A stretch of DNA of 37,635 bases from SAR202 cluster bacterium (GTDB taxonomy: Bacteria > Chloroflexota > Dehalococcoidia > Lucifugimonadales > UBA1123): assembly GCA_030752795.1 (NCBI GenBank), contig JASMDM010000060.1, positions 1-37,635 of the forward strand. Reading direction: 5' to 3'. Within the stretch, counting starts at the first letter, position 1; each line of letters opens with the position of its first letter. The notes beneath the pieces were generated by a model, which had not been told where the DNA came from, did no database searches, and saw only the letters and a list, made by a program, of their open reading frames with translations. Below, in pieces: positions 1-8,203 of the stretch. Position numbers and translations under genes: made by a program.

Positions 1-39
1 TTATCAGGACTGCGCTCTAACCGGCTGAGCTATTGGCCC
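1..39 (-). tRNA. tRNA-Ile(GAU), 5' part, cut by window edge
   Basis: Read on the minus strand from position 39, the sequence begins GGGCCAATAGCTCAG, a standard acceptor strand and D-arm. It continues through anticodon stem CAGTC into loop CTGATAA, which gives anticodon GAU (isoleucine). The 3' half lies outside the window. A consensus promoter stands just upstream at 112-141 on the same strand. In many bacteria this tRNA is followed by tRNA-Ala; here that cannot be seen. Confidence 0.93.
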
Positions 40-111
40 ACATCCGCGCCGCCGCACATTGACGAGGGGTCGCCCGTGCGCGAGGAGATTGGTTGCGACG
101 CTTCAGGTTTG

Positions 112-141
112 AGTATATCTTTAGGCCGAAAACTGTGTCAA
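112..141 (-). promoter_or_regulatory. Promoter of the tRNA-Ile transcript
   Basis: On the minus strand there is a perfect -35 TTGACA (136-141), an 18-base spacer and a -10 TATACT (112-117). Transcription would start near 105, about 65 bases before the tRNA-Ile 5' end. Its position also argues that the neighbouring plus-strand thioesterase starts at 163 and not at the earlier in-frame start at 76. Confidence 0.75.
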
Positions 142-162
142 GGCGATCTGAAGACGGCAACG

Positions 163-639
163 ATGAGCGATTTTCGGTTCAGCACCCAGCTTCGAGTCCG
201 GTGGTCCGAGTGCGATGCACAGGACATCGTGTTCTACGGCTCGTACATGGATTTTTTGGACGTCGGGCAGGGGGCGTATTACCGGCGCCTGGGAATCATG
301 ATGTACGACACTCAGGGTCGGAAAGCGTTCGACACCGCGACCGTGAAGGCGACGCTCGAGTACGTCTCTCCGGCGCGGGTCGACGACGTGCTGGACATCG
401 CGGTCCGGATGTCACGCATCGGGACGACGAGCCTGACGTCCGAGTATCGGATTCGGCACTCCGAGCTCGGCACGGAGATCATGCGGGCCGAGCTCATCCA
501 CGTGAACTACGACTCCGACCTCGCGACGAAGCGTCCGGTGCCGGACGGGTTGCGTGAGTTGATCGAGACGTTCGAGGCGACAGGCGAGGTGCAGCCGCTG
601 GAGAGGTTTCCTGATCTGGCGGGATTCACGCAGGCGTGA
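163..639 (+). CDS. Acyl-CoA thioesterase, 4HBT (YbgC/FadM-like) family
   Basis: This 158-residue protein has the single hotdog fold of 4-hydroxybenzoyl-CoA thioesterase-like enzymes, which cleave acyl-CoA to free acid and CoA in the cytoplasm. The N-terminal signature VRWSECDAQDIVFYGSY matches the family pattern with the catalytic acidic residue near D18, followed by the long helix. Length fits the family (130-160 residues). The ATG at 163 was chosen because translation from it opens directly into the domain, whereas the upstream extension from 76 covers the opposite-strand tRNA promoter and looks non-coding. No strong ribosome site is visible. The physiological acyl substrate cannot be told from sequence. 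Confidence 0.85.
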   Translation: MSDFRFSTQLRVRWSECDAQDIVFYGSYMDFLDVGQGAYYRRLGIMMYDTQGRKAFDTATVKATLEYVSPARVDDVLDIAVRMSRIGTTSLTSEYRIRHSELGTEIMRAELIHVNYDSDLATKRPVPDGLRELIETFEATGEVQPLERFPDLAGFTQA

Positions 640-714
640 GTTTGGGCGGCTCTTGGATGCGGACAGGATGAGCGCATGGAGAGCGAAAGTGGACGGATCG
701 TGCGTGCGTGCGAC

Positions 715-739
715 CCTTCGAACTGCTCAGGGTGAACGG
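715..739 (+). repeat. Dispersed repeat B, degenerate copy
   Basis: A 25-base stretch beginning CCTTCGAACTGCTCAGG and ending in GAACGG matches copies at 8449, 24338 and 28571 with a few differences. It lies in the spacer downstream of the thioesterase gene. The rest of the 640-869 spacer shows no gene; a second, partial GTCAGGGCGAACGG stands at about 827-840. Confidence 0.7.
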
Positions 740-869
740 GTTTGTGACGCGTGCGGCTCGTCGTCTTCCCAGGGAACGAGCAGCAGATGAAGAGGGCGTG
801 GGTGGCCGTTCGTCCTTCCGGGGAAGGGTCAGGGCGAACGGTCTGGGGGCATGGAGTCGCTGATCGTCG

Positions 870-1052
870 CTAGCTGGCAGTTCCGGGCAGGGCGCGGCGT
901 ATCATCGACAGGCTGCCGACGGTGGCCATGAACACCGGCACTGGAAAAACGATGGCGAAGACGACTTCCGAGTCCGCCAGCACCAGGGTGGCCAGGGTCA
1001 CGAACACGGTCAGCGGTATTGCTCTGAGTAGAAACTTGGGCAATGTCTGCAC
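870..1052 (-). CDS. Small predicted membrane protein (60 aa)
   Basis: A short reading frame starts with GTG at 1052 and is preceded on the minus strand by AGGA five bases upstream. The protein has two hydrophobic stretches, about residues 10-27 and 30-50, separated by a short acidic turn (DSE), as in a two-helix hairpin inserted in the membrane. It lies 55 bases downstream of the Lin0512-family gene on the same strand, so the two could be cotranscribed. I do not recognise a family. The ribosome site and hydrophobic pattern support it, but at this length it could be spurious. Confidence 0.5.
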   Translation of the reverse strand: MQTLPKFLLRAIPLTVFVTLATLVLADSEVVFAIVFPVPVFMATVGSLSMIRRALPGTAS

Positions 1053-1107
1053 CTATTCCTATATTGGTGTCAGCGCCCGTATTAGCGCCTGCCCGAGCTT
1101 CCGTCAA

Positions 1108-1455
1108 TTAGTCAACGTCCAGTTTTGCGATAACCGCGGCATTGGCGACGATCGTCCAGTCGCCCGAACCCTCGCGGCCTTCGATTTCCATTCCGCCTTG
1201 GATGACGCGTAGTGTCGGGCCGCCGTAGGGGAGCGCCGACAGCACCACCTGGTGGTCCACCTCGTCCGGTTTCGGAACAGCCAACGTGACCTCGACGATC
1301 ATGCTTTCGACCGTCTCGTCGTCGAACAGCCCCAGGAACAGGATGCTGCTGTGATGGACCGCGTCCCAGACGGCTCGCCGACCTGCTTCCGTGTAGCTCC
1401 GACCGTGCAAGCTGATTCCGTTTCCTAGCTCCAATATCGCTGGTTTGAAAGCCAT
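1108..1455 (-). CDS. Lin0512 family protein
   Basis: This 115-residue protein matches the small Lin0512 family in length and layout: an N-terminal strand followed by an LHG motif (here GNGISLHGRSYTEAG), a helix with AVWDAVHHSSI, a central VEVTLAVPKPDEVD and a C-terminal GGMEIEG segment. The family is conserved but its function is unknown. The ATG at 1455 was preferred over the TTG two codons earlier because AAAGGA lies eight bases upstream of it. The 60-residue membrane protein gene follows on the same strand. The family assignment is from memory of the pattern and should be confirmed by a profile search. Confidence 0.72.
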   Translation of the reverse strand: MAFKPAILELGNGISLHGRSYTEAGRRAVWDAVHHSSILFLGLFDDETVESMIVEVTLAVPKPDEVDHQVVLSALPYGGPTLRVIQGGMEIEGREGSGDWTIVANAAVIAKLDVD

Positions 1456-1487
1456 GTTCAATGTCCTTTCGCATTTGGGTTCCGTTG

Positions 1488-1516
1488 TTGTGCAATCATC
1501 CCAGAATTGCTAGAAT
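1488..1516 (+). promoter_or_regulatory. Promoter of tRNA-Gly
   Basis: TTGTGC (1488-1493), a 17-base spacer and TAGAAT (1511-1516) form a plausible sigma-70-type promoter. It would start transcription near 1523, about 33 bases before the tRNA. The same -35 variant, TTGTGC, also with a 17-base spacer, occurs before the activase gene at 34253-34281. Confidence 0.55.
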
Positions 1517-1555
1517 CCGCGCAACATGAATCGGCCCTGTCGCGAGAACTCGTTA

Positions 1556-1630
1556 GCGGGTGTAACTCAGGGGTAGAGTATCTGCTTCCCAAGCAGAATG
1601 TCGTGGGTTCGAATCCCATCACCCGCTCCA
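1556..1630 (+). tRNA. tRNA-Gly(CCC) with encoded CCA
   Basis: The acceptor strands GCGGGTG (1556-1562) and CACCCGC (1620-1626) pair fully. The anticodon stem TCTGC/GCAGA encloses loop TTCCCAA, giving anticodon CCC (glycine). The T arm contains GGTTCGAATCC. The discriminator base is T at 1627 and CCA is encoded at 1628-1630. The histidine-kinase gene begins 36 bases downstream. Confidence 0.97.
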
Positions 1631-1666
1631 ACCACACCGTCAACCGGATTCGGAGGCGCGCATCGG

Positions 1667-3322
1667 ATGGCTTCCAGTCGCACCCCAGTGGCGCTGTGGC
1701 ACCAGGCTACGCAGGCCACCCTCGCCAACCCGGTCGGCTTCCTTTACTTGTTCCGTTGGCTGACGCTCGTTCTCGCGATATTCTTGGTCGCCAACGGTTC
1801 GGCGCGCGAGATCAATTTGCGCTACGAGCCAGGGCTGCTCCTGTACGCGTTCGCCCACCTCGCGGCTGGCACCGCGTACTCGATGCGGATATACCCCCGG
1901 ATGAAACTGCCAACCGGGACGCCGATTGGCGCCCCGACGATCGAGCTCATCGCCGTGGGCGTCGCGGACATGGCCGGCAGCCTCGCGCTAATGTACTTCA
2001 GCGGCGGCTGGGGCAGTCCGTTCTGGCATTTCGCGGTGACGGCGATCATGGTGCCGAGTTTTCTCCTCGGGCCGTTTCGCAGCGTGATATCCGTGTCGGG
2101 GTTCGCTGCCGGATACGCATTTGTCGTTGGACTCGGAGGCAACGGTTTCGACGGCGCCTTGGCCGAGGGGCAGCGCTCGTTCTTTTTCGGCAACATCACG
2201 ACCGCGTACCTGATCGCAATCGTCGTAGGTTATATCGGCGCGCTCTTCCGGACTTTGCAAGATCAGCGAGCCAGAACGCGTCGGGCGCTGGACGACATGG
2301 AAGTCTTATTCAGCGTCGCCGAGGCAGTTGTCCAGGGCGGGCCCGACAGTGTGGCGCTTACAGGAGCCGTGGCGCAGACGGCCAGGAATCTGACTAACAT
2401 TTCCAATCTGTCCATCCTGCTGGTGAACGACGATAACGAACTGACAGTCTCGTCCTCTACCATCGGGTTGGAGCAGTTGTCGATCTCGTTGGCAAGCGAG
2501 GCTGCGTCGGCGCGAGAAACGAAGACCGAGTCGAGCGGCGACACCGCTGGATTTGCGGTGCCTTTGATCGCCGAAGGTCAGGTGCTCGGCGTGCTGCTCG
2601 CGAGCGTTTCGACGGCCGGCGACCGCGGATCGTCGTCCGCCCAGCTCGTCGAGACGCTGGCCACTCAGGTCGCGATCGGACTCCAAAACGCGACTCTCGC
2701 CAGGCAGAAGACCGATTTGGCAGCGCAGGAAGAGAGGGCGCGCATCGCCCGCGAGATCCACGACGGCATCGCGCAGGCGATATTCATGCTCAGCCTCCAG
2801 CTAGAAACCTCGGCAGAGCTCGCCGACCGCGGAGCGGAAGGCCTCTCGGACAGGCTTCGCCAAATGGTGGCGCTTTCCAAGGAAACACTCCTTGAGGTGC
2901 GGCACTACATCTTCGATCTGAAACCTTATCTCGCGGGCCAAAAGGGCGTCGGTGAGATGCTCGTAAATCAGGTCAACGAATTCAAACGAGTGTCGGGTTT
3001 GGACGCGTCGGTCGAGCTTTCGGGCGAGGAACGGCCGGTCTCGGTCTCTGCCGCAACCTGCCTCTACCGAGTCACTCAAGAAGTCTTGGCCAACGCACTC
3101 AAGCACTCCGGCGCGAACCACGTGCAAGTCACTCTCCGGTTCGACGGAGGCCATGTCGGGCTTGACGTCGTCGACGACGGACGCGGATTCGAGGTCGACG
3201 ATGCGACGCTCGGCCATGGCATCGGCAACATCAACTCGCGCGTCACCGAGCTCGGCGGCAAGGTGGATCTGGTGTCGACGCCCGGCCAAGGCACGCGAGT
3301 ACTCGTCGACCTACCCGTATAG
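1667..3322 (+). CDS. Membrane sensor histidine kinase, NarL-system type (HisKA_3)
   Basis: This 551-residue kinase probably autophosphorylates and passes phosphate to the response regulator encoded 38 bases downstream. Residues 20-195 form about six hydrophobic membrane segments with little periplasmic sequence, so the signal is probably sensed in or at the membrane. A GAF-like region follows (about 210-350). The HisKA_3 dimerisation motif EERARIAREIHDGIAQ carries phospho-acceptor H365. The ATPase domain has the N-box NALKHSG (N476) and the G-box DDGRGFEV. The ATG at 1667 is preceded by GGAGG (1652-1656). An earlier in-frame start would read through the tRNA and is rejected. The signal is unknown. 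Confidence 0.93.
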   Translation: MASSRTPVALWHQATQATLANPVGFLYLFRWLTLVLAIFLVANGSAREINLRYEPGLLLYAFAHLAAGTAYSMRIYPRMKLPTGTPIGAPTIELIAVGVADMAGSLALMYFSGGWGSPFWHFAVTAIMVPSFLLGPFRSVISVSGFAAGYAFVVGLGGNGFDGALAEGQRSFFFGNITTAYLIAIVVGYIGALFRTLQDQRARTRRALDDMEVLFSVAEAVVQGGPDSVALTGAVAQTARNLTNISNLSILLVNDDNELTVSSSTIGLEQLSISLASEAASARETKTESSGDTAGFAVPLIAEGQVLGVLLASVSTAGDRGSSSAQLVETLATQVAIGLQNATLARQKTDLAAQEERARIAREIHDGIAQAIFMLSLQLETSAELADRGAEGLSDRLRQMVALSKETLLEVRHYIFDLKPYLAGQKGVGEMLVNQVNEFKRVSGLDASVELSGEERPVSVSAATCLYRVTQEVLANALKHSGANHVQVTLRFDGGHVGLDVVDDGRGFEVDDATLGHGIGNINSRVTELGGKVDLVSTPGQGTRVLVDLPV

Positions 3323-3360
3323 CGATTACGAAAGCCGCCACGGCCGGAGAGGGCTCGCAG

Positions 3361-4023
3361 ATGGAAGCGAACAAGATACGACTGATGGTTGTCGACGACC
3401 ATGAGGTGGTGCGCACCGGTTTGCGCGCGATTCTCGAACCCGAGGACGACATCGAGGTCATCGCCGAAGCGTCGTCAGCCGTCGAGGCCGCCCGGCAAGC
3501 CGACGCTAATCAACCGAACGTGGTGCTGATGGACGTGCGAATGGAAGGCATGAACGGCATCGAGGCGTGCCGCCTCATCAAGAACGCCCACCCGGACATG
3601 GCCGTCTTGATGCTGACGTCGTTCAGTGAAGAGGAAGCCGTGACGTCGGCGATCATGGCGGGCGCGTCGGGATTCCTGCTCAAGAACGTTGGCCGGGCAG
3701 AACTGCTGAAGGCGATCCGCGCCGTCGGCAGCGGACAAAGCTTGCTGGATCCGGCCGTGACGCGATCGGTCATCGACCGGTACGCCCAACTCCTCGAATC
3801 GGAGCGCGACCGTGCCGTCGACGCAATCTCCGACCGCGAACGCGAAGTCATCACACTTGTTGCTCAAGGCATGACGAACCGGCAGATCGCTGAGAAACTG
3901 GTCATCAGCGAAAACACGGCCCGCAACCACGTGAGCCGCATCTTGGAGAAGTTGAACCTAACGCGAAGAAGCGAGGCCGCGGTGTTCGCGGCCCAGCACG
4001 GCCTGCTGCCGGAGGACGAGTGA
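3361..4023 (+). CDS. Response regulator, NarL/FixJ family
   Basis: This 220-residue two-domain regulator is the partner of the preceding kinase. The receiver domain (1-120) has the acidic pair D12-D13, phospho-acceptor D58 in VVLMDVRM, T86 and K108, so all conserved residues are present. The C-terminal LuxR-type helix-turn-helix (about 150-212) carries LSDRE-like DAISDREREVITLVAQG and the recognition segment ISENTARNHVSRILEKL. A purine-rich GGAGAGGG lies upstream of the ATG. Target genes are not evident; the pair may be an independent unit, since a repeat-filled spacer of over 400 bases separates it from the next gene. Confidence 0.95.
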   Translation: MEANKIRLMVVDDHEVVRTGLRAILEPEDDIEVIAEASSAVEAARQADANQPNVVLMDVRMEGMNGIEACRLIKNAHPDMAVLMLTSFSEEEAVTSAIMAGASGFLLKNVGRAELLKAIRAVGSGQSLLDPAVTRSVIDRYAQLLESERDRAVDAISDREREVITLVAQGMTNRQIAEKLVISENTARNHVSRILEKLNLTRRSEAAVFAAQHGLLPEDE

Positions 4024-4218
4024 TTGTTGCGTGTGATCCAAACGGCGAAAGACGTTCTTGCAATTGTTATTTGGTGTGAAAATGGCTGCGCGGGGTGGGC
4101 CTGACAATCATAAACTAAATAGGTTAAATAGGTAGTGCTCAACGTTAGTCGCCAATTTGAGCCTTCCGCAAAAAGAGACGCCTCTGGATTTCTGCCGGCA
4201 ACAGTGCCGGTTCAGCGG

Positions 4219-4250
4219 CCAGATTCTTCGGCTGCGGCCTCTGAAGGACA
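4219..4250 (-). repeat. Dispersed repeat A
   Basis: Read on the minus strand, this copy contains GGCCGCAGCCGAAGAATCT, which also occurs in the copies at 8279 (plus) and 12154 (minus) and, partly, near 24174 (plus). Similarity runs on on both sides: AATAA-TGGCGCC upstream and a segment ending in AACGTTGAGCAC downstream, the latter shared with the copy near 24290. Confidence 0.8.
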
Positions 4251-4382
4251 TATTTCGCATGGCGCCACTTATTCTGTTGATCGCCATAAGGCAGAGCCCA
4301 CTATCCAGTTGGTGCTCTGGCCCTTCAGGGCCAAGCCTAGCTTTAACGCTTTGAGACTGGGACCGGTCAACCATCTCCTGTC

Positions 4383-4408
4383 CGTTCGTGGTGAGCCCGT
4401 CGAACCAC
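4383..4408 (+). repeat. Dispersed repeat B, inverted variant
   Basis: A 26-base segment starting CGTTCGTGGTGAGCC and ending GTCGAACCAC matches 28456-28481 with one difference. Its reverse complement (GTGGTTCGAC then GGCTCACC) has the same GTTCGAC-GGCTCA core as repeat B. Confidence 0.75.
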
Positions 4409-4456
4409 ACCGAACCGGCACAACCAACGCCCAAATCGGATAACTAAGGAGCAACA

Positions 4457-7400
4457 TTGAAACGAATCGGAATCGACGTAGGCGGAACATTCACCGATCT
4501 GGTCGTCTCGCGGGACGACCAACCCCTCCAGTTCTTCAAGACCCACTCGACGCCGGCTGATCCGTCGCTCGGCGTTTTGCAGGGACTGACCGACATCGCC
4601 GACGAGGCCGGCACGTCCGTGGAGGACCTCCTCGCCGATGTCGAACTAATCGTTCACGGCACCACGGTCGCGACGAACACGCTGATCGAGCGCAAGGGCG
4701 CGAAGGTCGGGCTGATCACCACCGAGGGGTTCCGCGACCTTCTGGAGATGCGCGAGGGCCTGAAAGAGGATCGCTACAACCTTCGCATGCAACCTGTCGA
4801 GCCGCTGGTGCCAAGATACCTCCGTGTTGGCGTGCCCGAACGGGTTCGCTCAGACGGTCAGGTGCACACTCCAATCGACTTGGACCGCCTTGAGGAAGAA
4901 CTCGAAACGCTCAAAGCCGAGGGTGTCGATTCGCTGGCCGTCTGTTTCTTGTTCTCATTCTTGAACTCGGACCACGAACTCGCGGCCGAACAAGTGATTC
5001 GCCGGATCTTCCCCGATGCCTTCGTTTCGCTTTCGCATCAGGTGTTGCCCCAGATTAAGGAGTTCGACCGCCTCAGCACCACAACGCTCAACGCGTACGT
5101 CGGCCCTGCGCTGGGCAGCTACTTGTCTCGACTCCAATCCAGGCTCGGCGAAGACGCCGCGGCGTCGAAGGTGCTCGTCATCCAGTCGAACGGCGGGACG
5201 GCGCCCATCGCCGACTCGGTGTTGTTTGCGGTGCGATCCATTCTGTCGGGACCGGCTGGCGGCACGAAAGGCGCGGCGCACTCGGCGGTCGAGTCCGGAG
5301 AGCGGAACGTCATCGCGCTGGACATGGGCGGCACGAGCACCGACATATCGATAATCGAAGACGGCAGGCCTCACATCGCGGGCGACAAGTTCGAAGCGGG
5401 CTGGAAGATCGCGGTTCCGACAATCGACATCCACACGCTCGGCGCCGGCGGCGGCTCCATCGCCCGCGTCGATCTCGGCGGCATCCTGCGCGTCGGACCG
5501 GAAAGCGCCGGCGCCGACCCCGGTCCGGCATGCTACGGGCTCGGCGGTGAAGAACCGACCGTCACCGACGCGGCACTCGTCCTCGGCTGGCTCGATCCGG
5601 CGACGTTCCTCGGCGGACGAGTCGCACTCGACGTCGACCTGGCAACGCGAGCGATCGAAAACGGCGTCGCGATACAATTGGGCGTCTCGGTCACCGAGGC
5701 GGCGACCGGCATCTTGCGCGTCGTTTCAAACTCGATCGCGGAAGGGATCAGACTGGCGTCGGTCCGCAAAGGCCTCGACCCGCGCGAATTCTCGCTGGTC
5801 GCCTTCGGCGGTGCCGCGGGATTCGTGGCCGGACGTGTGGCCAAGGACATCGGCATATGCAAAGTGTTGGTTCCACAGGCGGCGCCCGTGCTCTCGGCGT
5901 ACGGAATGCTGGCGTCCGATCTCCAGTACGACTATTCGCGATCCTATCCAGCCGGCCTCGACGACCTTGGCCTCGATGCCGCCCGCTCGCTGCTTCGAGA
6001 CATGGAGGCCGACGGCCGGAGTCGCTTGGAGCGCAACTCAGTCGCTCCAGAACAGGTCAGAGTTGAGTTCAACGCCGACATGCGATACCTCGACCAGATC
6101 TACGAAGTAATGGTCCCCGTTCCGGATCTGGACCTGCCCGGGCCCGAGTTCAAGGAGGCGTGGGCTGAAAGTTTCCACGCGCGATTCGAGGAACTGTACT
6201 CGTACAGCCAGACCGACCAGGAAATCAGGCTCGTGACGTTGCGGGCCGCCGTGATCGGAACTCTGCCGAGCCTGCCCGAAACAGTGGTCGACGCTCGGAC
6301 CGACGATGGCGGCGACGACGCCAACACGCGAAGAGCCAACATCGACGGATGGGCGGATATCGCGCTCCACGACGCGTCATCGCTGTCCGCTGGGTCTCGA
6401 CTGGATGGACCGGCGATTGTCGAGTCTCAGTTCAACACGGTCATCGTCGGTCGCGACGATCAGGTGACAGTTAACGAGCACGGCACTCTCGTGATGGACG
6501 TCCTGATCGACGACGACAACGCGGCCGACTCCGACCTCATGGCGTCTCCGACCGATCCGGTCACCCTGGCCGTCGTCGGCAACCGCCTGGAGTCGATCGC
6601 CATCGAGATGATGGACGTGATGCTGCGGACTTCGATGTCGCAGATACTCAACTCCAGCCGGGACTTCTCGACAGCGATATTGGACCGCGAATGCAGGCTC
6701 GTCGCGCAGGGCGAGGGCATCCCAGTGCACGTCAGCGCGTTGCCCATCGCGGCGATGGCCGTTGCCGAGCGGTTCGGCGACGACATCCATCCAGGCGACA
6801 TGTTCGCCCTCAACGACCCTTACGCCGGAGGCAGCCACCTCCCGGACGTCACGATAATCAAGCCAGTGTTCCAGGACGGGGAGCTGCTTTTTTACACCAT
6901 CAACCGAGCGCATCACAGCGACATCGGCGGCGCGACCCACGGAGGGTACAATCCGGCGGCTTCCGAAATCTTCCAGGAGGGCATTCGAATTCCGCCGTTG
7001 CGCATTCACGACCGAGGCGCCCCTCGCGACGACCTGATGGACTTGATAGCCGCCAACGTCCGGCACCCTGAAAACTTTCTGGGCGACCTGAACGCCCAGA
7101 TCGGTTCGGTGACCACGGCGGAGCGGCGAATCCGGGAGTTGCTGGACCACTATGACGCGGGTCCGCTAGTGGCGGTCATCGAGGGCATCCTGGCCGCGAC
7201 CGAACGACAGGTGCGCGGTTTCATCTCCGAGTGGCCCGACGGCGTATACAAAGGCGAGTCGATGGTCGACGACGACGGGTTCGACGCCGTGATGGTCCCG
7301 ATCAGAGCGGAGGTGACCATCAAAGGCGACTCGATGACCATCGATCTCAGCGAGTCCAGCCCACAGGTAACCGGGTTCATTAACAGCGCCTACGCGAACA

Positions 7401-8203
7401 CACGGTCCATCGCCCACGCTGCGATCATGTACATGGCGCCGTACGACATGCCTAAAAACGAAGGATCGATGGGACCGGTCACCGTCATCGCCCCCAAAGG
7501 TTTGGTCGTGAACGCGCTGCCGCCCGCGCCGGTGTGCATGAGCACCAACCACTGCGCCGAAGAGATCGTCGAGGCCGTGTTCAAAGCGCTAGCGCCGGCC
7601 GTTCCCGACGCGATCAACGCCGGATTCTCCCGACGCTTGCGATACGCCATTTATGGCCGCGACCCGAGGACGGATCGAGAGTTTATCTGGCACTTTTTCA
7701 TGGCACGAGGCGGCGGCGGCGCGTCACGCGGTTACGACGGATGGCCGAACGTCGGCGAGGTCAACGTCGCGGGCGGCATCCGGTCTCCTAGCGTCGAAGT
7801 AACCGAGGAGCGGTTCCCGTTGTTCGTGGTCAACCACGAGCTCAGGCCCGACTCCGCCGGTGCCGGTCAGTGGCGAGGCGGCCTCGGCGCGGTCTGCGAA
7901 ATTATCTACGAAGGTGTGGACGGCGCCGCGATGAACACCGCGGGCGACGGCGTCGTGGTCCCGCCTTTCGGCCTGTTCGGGGCCGACGCCGGCATGCCGC
8001 ATACGTACAGCCTTGTCAAGAACGGCTCGGAGAGGAAACTCGGATCGAAAGAAACAGGCATCGTCCTGAACCCAGGCGACCGCATCATCGCCCTGTCTTC
8101 GGGTGGGGGCGGCTATGGTGACCCAGCCGACCGCTCCGAGGAATCCCGAAACTGGGACACGATCAACGGCTACATGACGGAGGGGAACGGCGCTGGGTCT
8201 TGA
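4457..8203 (+). CDS. Fused hydantoinase/5-oxoprolinase (HyuA-HyuB in one chain)
   Basis: This 1248-residue protein belongs to the ATP-dependent hydantoinase/oxoprolinase family, which opens cyclic amides such as N-methylhydantoin or 5-oxoproline. Residues 1-690 are HyuA-like: phosphate motif IGIDVGGTFTDLVV at the N-terminus, HGTTVATNTLIERKG, and a second ATPase motif ALDMGGTSTDISI. Residues from about M695 (DPVTLAVVGNRLESI) to the end are HyuB-like, including SSRDFSTAILD, NDPYAGGSHLPDV and the C-terminal GGGGYGDP. Prokaryotes usually encode HyuA and HyuB separately; one chain of about 1250 residues is the arrangement of eukaryotic 5-oxoprolinase. The start is TTG, set by AAGGAG five bases upstream. 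The substrate is not determined; the nearby esterase and amidohydrolase genes suggest catabolism of organic nitrogen compounds. Confidence 0.92.
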   Translation: MKRIGIDVGGTFTDLVVSRDDQPLQFFKTHSTPADPSLGVLQGLTDIADEAGTSVEDLLADVELIVHGTTVATNTLIERKGAKVGLITTEGFRDLLEMREGLKEDRYNLRMQPVEPLVPRYLRVGVPERVRSDGQVHTPIDLDRLEEELETLKAEGVDSLAVCFLFSFLNSDHELAAEQVIRRIFPDAFVSLSHQVLPQIKEFDRLSTTTLNAYVGPALGSYLSRLQSRLGEDAAASKVLVIQSNGGTAPIADSVLFAVRSILSGPAGGTKGAAHSAVESGERNVIALDMGGTSTDISIIEDGRPHIAGDKFEAGWKIAVPTIDIHTLGAGGGSIARVDLGGILRVGPESAGADPGPACYGLGGEEPTVTDAALVLGWLDPATFLGGRVALDVDLATRAIENGVAIQLGVSVTEAATGILRVVSNSIAEGIRLASVRKGLDPREFSLVAFGGAAGFVAGRVAKDIGICKVLVPQAAPVLSAYGMLASDLQYDYSRSYPAGLDDLGLDAARSLLRDMEADGRSRLERNSVAPEQVRVEFNADMRYLDQIYEVMVPVPDLDLPGPEFKEAWAESFHARFEELYSYSQTDQEIRLVTLRAAVIGTLPSLPETVVDARTDDGGDDANTRRANIDGWADIALHDASSLSAGSRLDGPAIVESQFNTVIVGRDDQVTVNEHGTLVMDVLIDDDNAADSDLMASPTDPVTLAVVGNRLESIAIEMMDVMLRTSMSQILNSSRDFSTAILDRECRLVAQGEGIPVHVSALPIAAMAVAERFGDDIHPGDMFALNDPYAGGSHLPDVTIIKPVFQDGELLFYTINRAHHSDIGGATHGGYNPAASEIFQEGIRIPPLRIHDRGAPRDDLMDLIAANVRHPENFLGDLNAQIGSVTTAERRIRELLDHYDAGPLVAVIEGILAATERQVRGFISEWPDGVYKGESMVDDDGFDAVMVPIRAEVTIKGDSMTIDLSESSPQVTGFINSAYANTRSIAHAAIMYMAPYDMPKNEGSMGPVTVIAPKGLVVNALPPAPVCMSTNHCAEEIVEAVFKALAPAVPDAINAGFSRRLRYAIYGRDPRTDREFIWHFFMARGGGGASRGYDGWPNVGEVNVAGGIRSPSVEVTEERFPLFVVNHELRPDSAGAGQWRGGLGAVCEIIYEGVDGAAMNTAGDGVVVPPFGLFGADAGMPHTYSLVKNGSERKLGSKETGIVLNPGDRIIALSSGGGGYGDPADRSEESRNWDTINGYMTEGNGAGS

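Larger units (their letters stand above)
4024..4456. other. Spacer with repeat copies, no gene seen
   Basis: This 433-base spacer holds an inverted copy of repeat A (4219-4250) in a longer related stretch (about 4135-4270), and one inverted-type copy of repeat B (4383-4408). Short open frames over it are only translations of the repeats. The ribosome site AAGGAG (4446-4451) at the right end belongs to the hydantoinase gene. Confidence 0.6.

Noticed and set aside
1507-2397. Plus-strand open frame through the tRNA-Gly gene
   Set aside because: It reads across a certain tRNA and out of frame with the histidine kinase; composition is not protein-like.
4135-4443. Short open frames in the spacer before the hydantoinase gene
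   Set aside because: Their similarity to frames at other spacers comes only from the DNA repeats A and B they translate.
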